Assembly (NCBI GenBank): GCA_934621605.1
Contig: CAKTUZ010000015.1
Span: forward strand, 1 to 64,000
DNA: 64,000 bases
Direction of reading: 5' to 3'
DNA from: an uncultured bacterium
Lineage (GTDB): Bacteria > Vulcanimicrobiota > Xenobia > Xenobiales > Xenobiaceae
Shown here: piece by piece, positions 1-8,786 of the stretch
How the letters are laid out: every line of letters starts with the position of its first letter
Position numbering within the stretch: the first letter of the stretch is position 1
Position numbers and translations under genes: made by a program
Notes under the pieces: generated by a model
The model's database searches: none
Told to the model about the DNA's origin: nothing
Seen by the model: only the letters and a program-made list of their open reading frames with translations

Positions 1-3000
1 ACTTTAGGCCCAATATCGCCGCGTTCATCTAAAGCTTTTTGCAAGTTGGCTTCGCAATTAGCTTGATCGCCTTTTTCAGCATAATCCTCAGCTACAGCTA
101 AGAATTGTTCCGCTCTAGCTATGCGTGACTTTTCAACTTCAGGTTTAATGCCAACACACTCACTTAAAGCTTTACTTAAGCTACTTTGATACTGCTTCTC
201 ATCAGCCAGGTTGCACTTACTAGCTACTGCTAAATGCATCTCTGCGCGAGCTTTACGTATAGCTTCAGCCTTAGCCTTAACTTCAGCACACTCATCTAAA
301 GCTTTGACTAAGCTGCTCTGATATTTGCTTTCCTCGACCAGGGTGCACTTAGAGGCTACTGCCAAATGCATCTCTGCTCTGGTTTTGCGTATAGCCTCAA
401 CCGCAGGCTTTACCTCGGCGCATTCAGCTAAAGCTTTCTTTAAGCAGCTCTGGTATTGCCCGTCGTAAGCTAAACTCCACTTGGAAGCTAAAGCTAAGTA
501 CATTTCGGCTCGAGCCTTTTCAACTTTAGGACCAATATCGCCGCGTTCATCTAAAGCTTTTTGCAAGTTGGCTTCGCAATTAGCTTGATCGCCTTTTTCT
601 GCATAATCCTTGGCCAAAGACAAGAACTGCTCAGCTCTAGCTTTACGCATAGCCTCAGTCTCAAATTTTACACCAGCGCACTCCTCTAAAGCTTTCTTTA
701 AAATGCTCTGGTATTGATCTTCATCAGCAAGACTGCATTTATCGGCTACAGCCAAATACATCCTGGCCCTATCTTTACGTATGGCCTCAACTTTAGGCTG
801 TGCACCGGGCCATTCGCTCAAAGATTTCTCTAGGCTGCTCTTATACTTATTTTCACTAGCAAGTGCACACTTAGCAGCTGTTGCTAAGTGCATTTCTGCT
901 CTAGCTTTACGTATGACGTCAACTTGAGGCTTTACGCCCGCACATTCGCTTAAAGCCTTGCCTAAACTGCTCTGATACTGTACTTCATTATCAAGAGTAC
1001 ACTTAGCAGCCGCCGCCAAATGCATTTCTGCACGAGATTTACGTATAGCTTCAACTTGAGGCTTTATGCTCGCACATTCGCTCAAAGCTTTGCCTAAGCT
1101 GCTCTGATACTGTACTTCATTATCAAGAGTACACTTAGAAGCTACGGCCAAATGTCTCTCAGCTCTAGTTTTGCGTATTTCCTCAACCTTAGGCTTAATA
1201 TCAGCACACTCGTCTAAGGCTTTACCTAAACTACTTTGATACTGTTTTTCATCAACAAGGCTACACTTAGAAGCTACACCCAAATACATCTCTGCGCGAG
1301 CTTTACGTATAGCTTCAACTTGAGGCTGAACGCCAACGCATTCACTCAAAGCTTTGCTTAAGCTGCTCTGATACTTGGCTTCGTCAGCCAGACTGCACTT
1401 AGAAGCCACTGCCAAGTACATCTCTGCCCTGGCTGTGCGTATGGCCTCAACCGCAGGCTTTACCTCGGCGCTTTCAGATAAGGCCTTCTTTAAGCAGCTC
1501 TGGTATTGCTCGTCGTAAGCTAAACTCCACTTGGAAGCTAAAGCTAAGTACATTTCAGCCCGAGCTTTTTCAAGCTTAGGCCCAATATCGCCGCGCTCAT
1601 CTAAAGCTTTTTGCAACTTAGCTTCACAGTTGGCTTGATAGCCTTTTTCTGCATAGCTCTCAGCTAAAGCTAAGAATTTATCTGCTCTAGCTATGCGTGA
1701 CTTTTCAACTTCAGGTTTTATGCCAGCCCACTCATTTAAAGCCTTGCCTAAGCTGCTCTGATACTGCTTCTCGTCAGCAAGGGTGCACTTAAAAGCTACA
1801 GCCAGATACATTTCCGCTCTATTTTTACGTATAGCTTCAACTTGAGGCTTTATGCTCGCACACTCGCTTAAAGCTTTGCCTAAGCTATTCTGATACTGTA
1901 CTTCATCGGCAAGTGTGCACTTAGCAGCTACGGCCAAATACATTTCCGCTCTAGCTTTACGGATAGCCTCAACTTGAGTTTTTACCTCGGCGCATTCAGC
2001 TAAAGCTTTCTTTAGACAGCCTTGATACAGTTCATCATTACCAAGCGCACATTTAGCAGCTACAGCTAAATACATCTCAGCTCGAACTTTCTCAACTTTA
2101 GGGCCAATATGGCTACGCTCATCTAAAGCTCTTTGCAAATTGGCTTCGCAATTGGCCTTATCACCTTTTTCAGCATAGCCTTCAGCTAAAGCTAAGAATT
2201 TATCTGTTCTAGCTATGCGTGACTTTTCAATTTCAGGTTTAATGCCAACACACTCACTTAAAGCTTTACTTAAGCTACTTTGATACTGCTTCTCATCAGC
2301 CAGGTTGCACTTACTAGCTGCTGCTAAATGCATCTCAGCCCTAGCTTTACGTATAGAATCAACCTGAGGCTGAACGCCAGCGCATTCGCTTAAAGCTTTG
2401 CCTAAGCTACTCTGATATTGTGCTTCATCAACAAGGCTGCACTTGGAAGCTACGGCCAGATGCATTTCCGCTCTATTTTTACGTATAGCTTCAACTTGAG
2501 GCTTTACGCTAGCGCATTCACTTAAGGCTTTACCTAAACTACTTTGATACTGTACTTCATCGGCAAGGCTACACTTACTAGCTACTGCTAAGTGCATCTC
2601 TGCGCGAGCTTTGCGTAATGCTTCAGCCTCCAATTTTACACCAGCGCACTCGTCTAAAGCCTTATTTAAAATGCTCTGGTATTTATCTTCATCAGCAAGA
2701 CTGCGTTTAGCGGCTACAGCCAAATACATTCTGGCCCTATCTTTACGTATGGCCTCAACCTTAGACTGTGCACCGGGCCATTCGCTCAAAGATTTCTCTA
2801 AGCTACTCTGATACTTATCCTCATTGGCAAGTGCACACTTGGCAGCTATTGCCAAATGCATTTCCGCTCTAGCTTTGCGAATTGCTTCAACTTGGGGCTT
2901 AATACCAGCACATTCACTCAAGGCTTTACTTAAGCTGCTTTGGTACTGTGCTTCATCTATAAGCGTACATTTAGCAGCTACAGCTAAATGCATTTCTGCA

Positions 3001-4810
3001 CGAGTTTTACGTATAGCTTCAACTTGAGGCTGAACTCCAGCCCATTCACTTAAAGCTTTGCCTAAACTACTTTGATACTGCTTTTCATCAACAAGGCTGC
3101 ACTTATTAGCTACTGCTAAATGCATCTCTGCGCGAGCTTTACGTATAGCTTCAGCCTTAGCCTTAACTTCGGCACACTCATCTAAAGCTTTGACTAAGCT
3201 GCTCTGATATTTGTTCTCCTCGACCAGGGTGCACTTAGAGGCTACTGCCAAATGCATCTCTGCTCTGGCTTTGCGTATAGCCTCAACCGCAGGCTTTACC
3301 TCAGCACATTCATCTAAAGCTTGCTTCAAGCAGCCTTGATACAACTCATCGTTATAAAGTGCGCATTTAGCAGCTACGGCTAAATACATCTCAGCCCTAG
3401 CTTTTTCAGCTTTAGGGCCAATATCGCCGCGCTCATCTAAAGCTTTTTGCAAGTTGGCTTCGCAATTGGCCTTATCGCCTTTTTCAGCATAGCCCTTGGC
3501 CCAAGACAAGAATTGCTCAGCTCTAGCTAAACGTGACTTTTCAACTTCAGGTTTAATACCAGCCCATTCACTTAAGGCTTTACTTAAGCTATTCTGATAC
3601 AGTTTCTCATCAGCCAGGGGGCACTTATTAGCTACAGCTAAATGCATTTCTGCACGAGCTCTACGTATAGCTTCAATCTTAGGTTTAACTTCGGCACACT
3701 CATCCAAAGCCTTGACTAAACTACTTTGATACTTGTTTTCCTCGGCCAGGGTGCACTTAGAGGCTACTGCTAAATGCATCTCTGCCCTGGCTTTGCGTAT
3801 GGTCTCAACCGCAGGTTTTACCTCGGCGCATTCAGCTAAAGCTTTCTTTAAGAAGCCTTGATACAACTCATCAATATCAAGTGAGCATTTAGCAGCTACA
3901 GCTAAATACATTTCGGCTCGAGCTTTTTCTACTTCAGAACCAATATCGCCGCGTTCATCTAAAGCTCTTTGCAAGTTGGCTTCGCAATTGGCCTTATCAC
4001 CTTTTTCAGCACAACTCTTAGCTAAAGACAAGAATTGCTCAGCTCTAGCTATGCGTGACTTTTCAACTTCAGGTTTAATGCCAGCCCATTCATTTAAGGC
4101 TTTACTTAAGCGATACTGATACTGCTTTTCGTCAGTAAGTGTACACTTATTAGCTACAGCTAATTGTCTCTCAGCCCTATTTTTGCGTATTGCTTCAACC
4201 TTAGGCTGAACATCAGCGCACTCATTTAAGACTCTTCTTAAGCTAATTTGATACAAATCTTCATCAGCCAAGCTGCATTTAGTGGCTTCAGCCAAATGCT
4301 TATCGGCCCTATCTTTGCGTATCTTATCAATTTCAGGCTGTACAACACTCCAATCAGCTAAGGCTTTCTTTAGGCTAGTTTGATATTGTTCTTCATCATC
4401 AAGCTCACATTGGGAAGCTATGGTCAAACAAATTTTTGCTCTACGTTGACATATTTCGTAATTGCTTATATTTCGAGGCAATATCAATTGCTCTAAATCT
4501 ATATATTCTTTCAGAGCTTTATCTATATAAGCAGTGCATCCTCTTGTATCATATTTACTTTTACACAAAGATGCTTTTTGCAAATATTGTGTTGCCCTAG
4601 CCCTGCGCATTGCTTCAACTTTAGGCTGAGCCTCGGCACCTTCTGCCAGCGCTCTTTTTAAATAATCCTGATACTCCTCATCTCCAGACTGACTAAGATC
4701 GCAATCTGCAGCTAAAGATAAAAAGCGTTCTATTCTTGCATTTTGTAAAGACTTAACCTGAGAATCTAGCTCGGCCCAACCGCTGCCTAAAGCTTTTTGC
4801 AAACAGTGGC
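1..4810. repeat. Coding tandem repeats of ~132 bp with higher-order structure
   Basis: The conserved hexamer-like landmark for a K-A-L codon run recurs at about 31, 166, 298, 430, 553, 688, 820, 952, 1084, 1216, 1348 and onward to about 4792. Steps are mostly 132 bases, with occasional 123 and 135. Units of the GDIGPKVEK type recur near 11, 533, 1590, 2110, 3420 and 3950. They therefore fall in blocks of about four to ten units, which indicates segmental duplication of multi-unit blocks and not only single-unit slippage. Units near 4200-4800 (the N-terminal end) are the most divergent. Confidence 0.85.
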
Positions 4811-5093
4811 AACATTTGTAATCACCATCGTATTCTAAGTCATATTCTTCAGCTTCAGCAAGGAATATTTCTGCTCTGCGCTTAGAAAACGCATCATCGT
4901 ATAAAGATTTTTTGCTAGCAGAAGATGTTTTATAACCAACAGCACCTAAACTTTGCAAGCATTGCTTACAAAAGCTGGCACATTCTTGAGGACGCAAATT
5001 AAAATTATCATCTGCAGACGAAGCAGTTATAGAGCCTCCCTGTGGAGCGCTATCACCATACAACGGCGTACTTTGTTTACTTTGTTTACTCAT
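1..5093 (-). CDS. Giant tandem-repeat alpha-helical protein (partial, C-terminus beyond left edge)
   Basis: A continuous reading frame runs from an ATG at 5093 past the left edge, at least 1697 codons. The first ~100 residues are non-repetitive and contain cysteine clusters (CASFCKQC, CCHC). The rest is about 37 tandem units of 41-45 residues, mostly 44. The common unit reads roughly IRKARAEMHLAVASKC, then LADEEQYQSSLSKALNEC, then AGVKPEVEA, which suggests two helices per unit and a TPR/Sel1-like solenoid with two cysteines per unit. A variant unit (YAEKGDQANCEANLQKAL, DERGDIGPKVEK) recurs at intervals. It is the last visible gene of the dynamin/HerA/nuclease island, 119 bases after dynamin B and behind a large hairpin. 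There is no signal peptide. I recognise no named family; a scaffold or binding role is inference only. Confidence 0.8.
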   Translation of the reverse strand, partial: MSKQSKQSTPLYGDSAPQGGSITASSADDNFNLRPQECASFCKQCLQSLGAVGYKTSSASKKSLYDDAFSKRRAEIFLAEAEEYDLEYDGDYKCCHCLQKALGSGWAELDSQVKSLQNARIERFLSLAADCDLSQSGDEEYQDYLKRALAEGAEAQPKVEAMRRARATQYLQKASLCKSKYDTRGCTAYIDKALKEYIDLEQLILPRNISNYEICQRRAKICLTIASQCELDDEEQYQTSLKKALADWSVVQPEIDKIRKDRADKHLAEATKCSLADEDLYQISLRRVLNECADVQPKVEAIRKNRAERQLAVANKCTLTDEKQYQYRLSKALNEWAGIKPEVEKSRIARAEQFLSLAKSCAEKGDKANCEANLQRALDERGDIGSEVEKARAEMYLAVAAKCSLDIDELYQGFLKKALAECAEVKPAVETIRKARAEMHLAVASKCTLAEENKYQSSLVKALDECAEVKPKIEAIRRARAEMHLAVANKCPLADEKLYQNSLSKALSEWAGIKPEVEKSRLARAEQFLSWAKGYAEKGDKANCEANLQKALDERGDIGPKAEKARAEMYLAVAAKCALYNDELYQGCLKQALDECAEVKPAVEAIRKARAEMHLAVASKCTLVEENKYQSSLVKALDECAEVKAKAEAIRKARAEMHLAVANKCSLVDEKQYQSSLGKALSEWAGVQPQVEAIRKTRAEMHLAVAAKCTLIDEAQYQSSLSKALSECAGIKPQVEAIRKARAEMHLAIAAKCALANEDKYQSSLEKSLSEWPGAQSKVEAIRKDRARMYLAVAAKRSLADEDKYQSILNKALDECAGVKLEAEALRKARAEMHLAVASKCSLADEVQYQSSLGKALSECASVKPQVEAIRKNRAEMHLAVASKCSLVDEAQYQSSLGKALSECAGVQPQVDSIRKARAEMHLAAASKCNLADEKQYQSSLSKALSECVGIKPEIEKSRIARTDKFLALAEGYAEKGDKANCEANLQRALDERSHIGPKVEKVRAEMYLAVAAKCALGNDELYQGCLKKALAECAEVKTQVEAIRKARAEMYLAVAAKCTLADEVQYQNSLGKALSECASIKPQVEAIRKNRAEMYLAVAFKCTLADEKQYQSSLGKALNEWAGIKPEVEKSRIARADKFLALAESYAEKGYQANCEAKLQKALDERGDIGPKLEKARAEMYLALASKWSLAYDEQYQSCLKKALSESAEVKPAVEAIRTARAEMYLAVASKCSLADEAKYQSSLSKALSECVGVQPQVEAIRKARAEMYLGVASKCSLVDEKQYQSSLGKALDECADIKPKVEEIRKTRAERHLAVASKCTLDNEVQYQSSLGKALSECASIKPQVEAIRKSRAEMHLAAAAKCTLDNEVQYQSSLGKALSECAGVKPQVDVIRKARAEMHLATAAKCALASENKYKSSLEKSLSEWPGAQPKVEAIRKDRARMYLAVADKCSLADEDQYQSILKKALEECAGVKFETEAMRKARAEQFLSLAKDYAEKGDQANCEANLQKALDERGDIGPKVEKARAEMYLALASKWSLAYDGQYQSCLKKALAECAEVKPAVEAIRKTRAEMHLAVASKCTLVEESKYQSSLVKALDECAEVKAKAEAIRKARAEMHLAVASKCNLADEKQYQSSLSKALSECVGIKPEVEKSRIARAEQFLAVAEDYAEKGDQANCEANLQKALDERGDIGPK

Positions 5094-5114
5094 GACTTAC
5101 CGCAAAAACTCTCG

Positions 5115-5152
5115 GTTAACCTAACCCGCCTAGATAAGGCGGGTAGGTTAAC
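5115..5152 (-). terminator. Large hairpin between dynamin B and the repeat gene (terminator or attenuator)
   Basis: GTTAACCTA-A-CCCGCCT and AGGCGGGTAGGTTAAC are inverted repeats of 16 pairs with one bulged base and a 5-base loop. On the minus strand the stem is followed, six bases later, by TTTTT and then by the ATG of the repeat gene (5093). A leaky terminator would set lower expression of the repeat protein relative to the seven upstream genes. Confidence 0.55.
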
Positions 5153-5212
5153 AATAAAGGTCAAGACAAAAAATGCTAAAAGTTTAACGCAAGACTAAAT
5201 AAGTAGCTGACG

Positions 5213-7552
5213 TTAAATTTCAAGTATGGAAGCGACGCGATCTTTAATTTGATTGAGCCAAGCTAGACGCTCTTCAGCTTCTTTGATGCGCTCGTCTGCT
5301 TCAGTTTGATCCAAAGCGTACTCTTGAAGGACGGCCAATTTTTGTTTCAAAACATCGTCAAGACGCTTAAATTCCGCGCAATAAACTGAAGACAAATTAT
5401 TGGCTTGTTTAGTGGCATATTTGCAAGCGGAGACGATATTGTCTTGTAAGCTCTTCTCAGCATTGGCCAAAAATTCTGAGGCCAATTTCTCTTCCGAGAC
5501 AAATTCTTCCGTCGTATAACTGCTTTCGCTATGGCCGCTTTCTTCAAACCAAGTCCAAGGTTTATACCAGGCCTTGTTTTCATTGGCCACCCATCTTTCC
5601 CCAGACCTAATTTGCCTAGATTGCACAAGATGATCCACAGAGAAATTGCTATTGGTAGAGACGCTGCCATCAATAAATTTAACAGGATCGATAGCTATAC
5701 AAAGGTTGTCTACGCCTATTTCACTTACTAAAGAAGCCAATCTCTCTTTATATTTTTGTAAAAGGGTCTGGCTCGCTTCTTGTAAGCTCTCTTTGACCAG
5801 CTCATCAAGGTCACTTTGGAAATCTTTTGCCAAGCGAGAGGCAAAATTACCCAACCTAGAAACCTCGTGTTTAGCATTTTTTACACTGAGCTCTCCGCCA
5901 GCGGCTTCCTGGATCCTAGCTTTTATTAGCTCCCGATACTTCTTAGCAACAACCTCAGCTTTTCTCTTAACCTCATCACTAACTTCAATGACAGTATCTT
6001 CCACATCGTCAGTAAAAGCTTGAGCCGATTTAGCGTCGTCAATATTTCGGTTGATAGCTTCAATTTGAAGAGCTATACGCTCGCTCTCTTCCTGGTTGCC
6101 AATAATCTCACGTTTAACTTTTTCGACGCAATCTAATTCCTTAACCTTATGCATAAAAGCGTCGACAATATTTTTAATTTTAGCCGATTTGGCGTATTTT
6201 TCGACATATTGACGAATAGCTGCCTCAATAGAAGGAATGCCAGTATGAATAAGCGCTTCTTTATGAGCGTCTTTAGTTTTTTTGGCTTCTTCTAACTTAT
6301 TTTGAATATTTTTGCGTACGCTAGCTGGAAGAGAAGCATATTGTTCAAGATGGAAGTCTCTATTCTTCTCTCTATTGAACCTGCGAACCGCCGTCTCAGT
6401 TTCGTCTATGGTGTCGTCATCTAAGTCGGCACCACTATCCAAAAGACGAATATTTAAAGCTAGCAAAGCGGCAGCCGGGAATAGGTTGGCTTTTTCAATA
6501 CCGTGCAATTTTAAGTGAGCCCGCACTTTATCTAAAGTTTGGCTCAAATCGCCATCTTCTGACTTGCGACCGTCTACTTTGTTAAGTACAAAGATAAAAC
6601 GGTCTTTACTCTGTTTGCCGCCTACTTCCATACTTTTAGCTACACGCCCAAGCAACTTATTATTGTCATCGGTGTTAAAAGTACCCTCTGTAACATAGAG
6701 TACGAGAGACTTAGAATTTTTATTAAGAAATTCACTCTGGATTCTCTCATGTTCAGGATCGGTAGAGTTATTCGGTCCGGGAGTATCAATTAAAACTAAA
6801 GAAACTTCTTTGGAAGAGACAAAAGGAATATTACCTTCAGCCAATATGGTAGAAACATTAGTATTACTATTAAATTTCTCCTTATCTTTACTATTATTCT
6901 CCTTATCTTTACCATTAAATTTCTCCATATCTTGGTAAGTTAAATCGTCGCAAGTATCTAGTAAATTTCCGTCCTTGCCATACACTTGGGCTTTCCACTT
7001 ATTAGTGCCCTTAGTATCCTTAATTTTGGTAATAATAGCCGTGCAAGCTTCTTGCTTAGAGGGCATAAGCTTAGCCCCTAACATAGCGTTTATTAAAGTA
7101 GACTTGCCCGCGCTCATAGTAGCGACAACGCAAACTTCAAAATCTTTACCTTTAGCTATCTGGAAAGCATTGATAATTTCAGGATCTCTAAGTTCATCGA
7201 AGGGGCCTTGCTGAATTTGTTCAAAAACTTCATCAATTAAAGCTTCTTTATCAGTAGTTTCTTTAGCAGCAATTCTTTGCAAACTAGCCTCAAGCTCTTT
7301 ACGCTGGTAAGCTTGAGTAAGAACTTCGGCTAAATCTTCATAATCGGCAGAAGTACCATGGAAAGTTATATCAAAATTGTTATCATTGCATTCTTCAATT
7401 AAGATAGAAGGAAGATCTTCAATCCAATCTTGTAAGCGAGATCCAGGGCAAGCCAATTCACCAATGCGGCTATTTTCCGGTAAAGACTGACCATCAATAG
7501 TAAATTCAGTTTCCAAGCTATAAGGATTGTATTTAATAAAAATCTTTTTCAC
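5213..7552 (-). CDS. Dynamin-like GTPase B
   Basis: A 779-residue dynamin-family GTPase. Residues 1-85 form a small N-terminal domain shared with the paralogue at 13197-15491 (KKIFIKYNPYSLETEFTIDG). The G domain follows: G1 is ATMSAGKST near residue 147, with Ala in place of the usual first Gly of GxxxxGKS. G3 is DTPGPN near 255 and G4 is NKVD near 324. The C-terminal half is long, charged and helical, interrupted near residue 661 by a tryptophan-rich stretch (WYKPWTWF) that could be a membrane-contact loop. There is no transmembrane helix. Bacterial dynamins remodel or tether membranes and often work as pairs; the presence of two in one operon fits a hetero-oligomer, which is inference. It starts 40 bases after the putative immunity gene. 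Confidence 0.85.
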   Translation of the reverse strand: MKKIFIKYNPYSLETEFTIDGQSLPENSRIGELACPGSRLQDWIEDLPSILIEECNDNNFDITFHGTSADYEDLAEVLTQAYQRKELEASLQRIAAKETTDKEALIDEVFEQIQQGPFDELRDPEIINAFQIAKGKDFEVCVVATMSAGKSTLINAMLGAKLMPSKQEACTAIITKIKDTKGTNKWKAQVYGKDGNLLDTCDDLTYQDMEKFNGKDKENNSKDKEKFNSNTNVSTILAEGNIPFVSSKEVSLVLIDTPGPNNSTDPEHERIQSEFLNKNSKSLVLYVTEGTFNTDDNNKLLGRVAKSMEVGGKQSKDRFIFVLNKVDGRKSEDGDLSQTLDKVRAHLKLHGIEKANLFPAAALLALNIRLLDSGADLDDDTIDETETAVRRFNREKNRDFHLEQYASLPASVRKNIQNKLEEAKKTKDAHKEALIHTGIPSIEAAIRQYVEKYAKSAKIKNIVDAFMHKVKELDCVEKVKREIIGNQEESERIALQIEAINRNIDDAKSAQAFTDDVEDTVIEVSDEVKRKAEVVAKKYRELIKARIQEAAGGELSVKNAKHEVSRLGNFASRLAKDFQSDLDELVKESLQEASQTLLQKYKERLASLVSEIGVDNLCIAIDPVKFIDGSVSTNSNFSVDHLVQSRQIRSGERWVANENKAWYKPWTWFEESGHSESSYTTEEFVSEEKLASEFLANAEKSLQDNIVSACKYATKQANNLSSVYCAEFKRLDDVLKQKLAVLQEYALDQTEADERIKEAEERLAWLNQIKDRVASILEI

Positions 7553-7592
7553 TTTACTTCACCTCTGCCAATAAGTAAGGATAGCTAAATTA

Positions 7593-7871
7593 TTATTTCA
7601 GTACTAAAGCGTATTTATTGAGCCCATCTTTATTGAAACTGGGCAAAGCTCTAACATAGTCGGCAATAGCTTTAGAAGCAGCATTAAAGACCTTTTCACT
7701 AAATAAATCTTCATCGATCATTTGGAAAGATTGCTTTTTCTGGCCATTTACGATAGCGAAAAATTCAATAGAATAACTTGAAGAAGTAATGACCGCTTCC
7801 AGCTCTACCTTATCGTAATGAGGGACGAGCGTTTTAATTTGTTTAGCTACAAAATTTTCCAATTCAGACAT
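7593..7871 (-). CDS. Small protein, putative immunity protein (YezG/DUF600-like?)
   Basis: A 92-residue soluble protein encoded 12 bases after the nuclease gene, the usual place for the immunity gene of a polymorphic toxin. It has an N-terminal helix (SELENFVAKQIKTLVP), a central beta-hairpin-like stretch (KVELEAVITSSSYSIEFFAI) and a C-terminal helix. The pattern of a proline, an aromatic and then paired strands recalls the start of YezG/DUF600 antitoxins that guard YeeF-type nucleases, but it is shorter than that family (about 150 residues) and no motif is decisive. Position supports immunity more strongly than sequence does. Alternatively it could be a structural or chaperone subunit of the island. 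Confidence 0.5.
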   Translation of the reverse strand: MSELENFVAKQIKTLVPHYDKVELEAVITSSSYSIEFFAIVNGQKKQSFQMIDEDLFSEKVFNAASKAIADYVRALPSFNKDGLNKYALVLK

Positions 7872-7883
7872 AACTAAGTCTCC

Positions 7884-8786
7884 TTACTTATTCTCAATAA
7901 CTACGCTGACTCTATAATTGGAGCCATCTTCGCCCTTGTAAGTAACATAAACCGTAGTTTGCACGAGGTTGCCTTTGTTGTCGTACTCCTCCTTAATAGA
8001 AGAGACCTTGCCACCGGTTTTATCCAACTTTTCATTGACAATGTCTCGGCCATTTTCCGGAACTTCGCTTTTAAGCGAACCGTCAATATTATTGTCAAAT
8101 TTGTAGACAGTAACTTGACCGTCAGCTGTCACAGTAGACTCAATAAGATCGGGACGCTCGGACTGGCCATCTTTGTAAGTAAGTTTAGTTTTGACGGTAA
8201 CTTCTTGGCCTGCATCTAAAGCGTCTTTGACGTCATTTTCCATACGCTTATAATCGCTTTGGTTAATGCGAGAATCCATAGCTACCAGGTTGCCTTCACC
8301 GGCATTGCCGCCAAGATCGCGTCCTGCAATATGACCACCTTGATCGTTGGGCCTTCTATTTTTACCACCAACACGCTGCTGAGCTTCATTATCACGCTCA
8401 TTTTCCGGCGTGCGTTTAGGTTCAGCTTCAGATTCCACTAATCTGCCCTGGCTGTCTGTTTTATAGATATTGCCATTAAGAACGTAGGTAGTATTGGGCT
8501 TCAATTTGCCGTTAACACAATAGACGCGCCCATTATCGTCGGTTTTGTAAGTGACCTCGCCAAAAGTGTAAGTATTATTGGGAAGCAATTTGCCACTTTC
8601 GGTCTTATATTGCTTGCCATTATCATCACAAAGTTTGGCCGGAATATCACTTTCATTGGCAGCTAAATTGATATCGTCAGCTTCCTCTAAATTGCCAAAG
8701 CTAAGCCCAAATAATTGCCTACCCAAAGGAGAATCAGCCAAGCTGTTTTTTACGTTTTCAACATTTTCTTTGAAAAAACTGGCCAT
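7884..8786 (-). CDS. DNA/RNA non-specific endonuclease toxin (Endonuclease_NS_2 type)
   Basis: A 300-residue protein with three parts. Residues 1-50 are a leader without a signal peptide (MASFFKENVENVKNSLADSP). Residues ~53-120 are three tandem beta-type repeats around NGKLKPNTTYVLNGNIYKTD, a spacer often seen before toxin tips. From ~residue 140 there is a nuclease domain with NDQGGHIAGRDLGG, EGNLVAMDSRINQ and YKRMEN. These are the motifs of the Endonuclease_NS_2 domain of YeeF-like polymorphic toxins, the His being the expected catalytic base. The ATG overlaps the last base of the HerA-type ATPase gene, and a small putative immunity gene follows. The presumed activity is metal-dependent cleavage of nucleic acid in a target cell or in the infected host cell. 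The domain call is fairly secure; the biological target is inference. Confidence 0.75.
   Translation of the reverse strand: MASFFKENVENVKNSLADSPLGRQLFGLSFGNLEEADDINLAANESDIPAKLCDDNGKQYKTESGKLLPNNTYTFGEVTYKTDDNGRVYCVNGKLKPNTTYVLNGNIYKTDSQGRLVESEAEPKRTPENERDNEAQQRVGGKNRRPNDQGGHIAGRDLGGNAGEGNLVAMDSRINQSDYKRMENDVKDALDAGQEVTVKTKLTYKDGQSERPDLIESTVTADGQVTVYKFDNNIDGSLKSEVPENGRDIVNEKLDKTGGKVSSIKEEYDNKGNLVQTTVYVTYKGEDGSNYRVSVVIENK

Noticed and set aside
2611..3027. Plus-strand reading frames inside the left repeat region
   Set aside because: They are antisense reflections of the repeat gene; the minus frame is continuous and carries the conserved unit.
1..4810. CRISPR or non-coding satellite
   Set aside because: The 132-base period keeps one open minus frame throughout and length changes are multiples of three.
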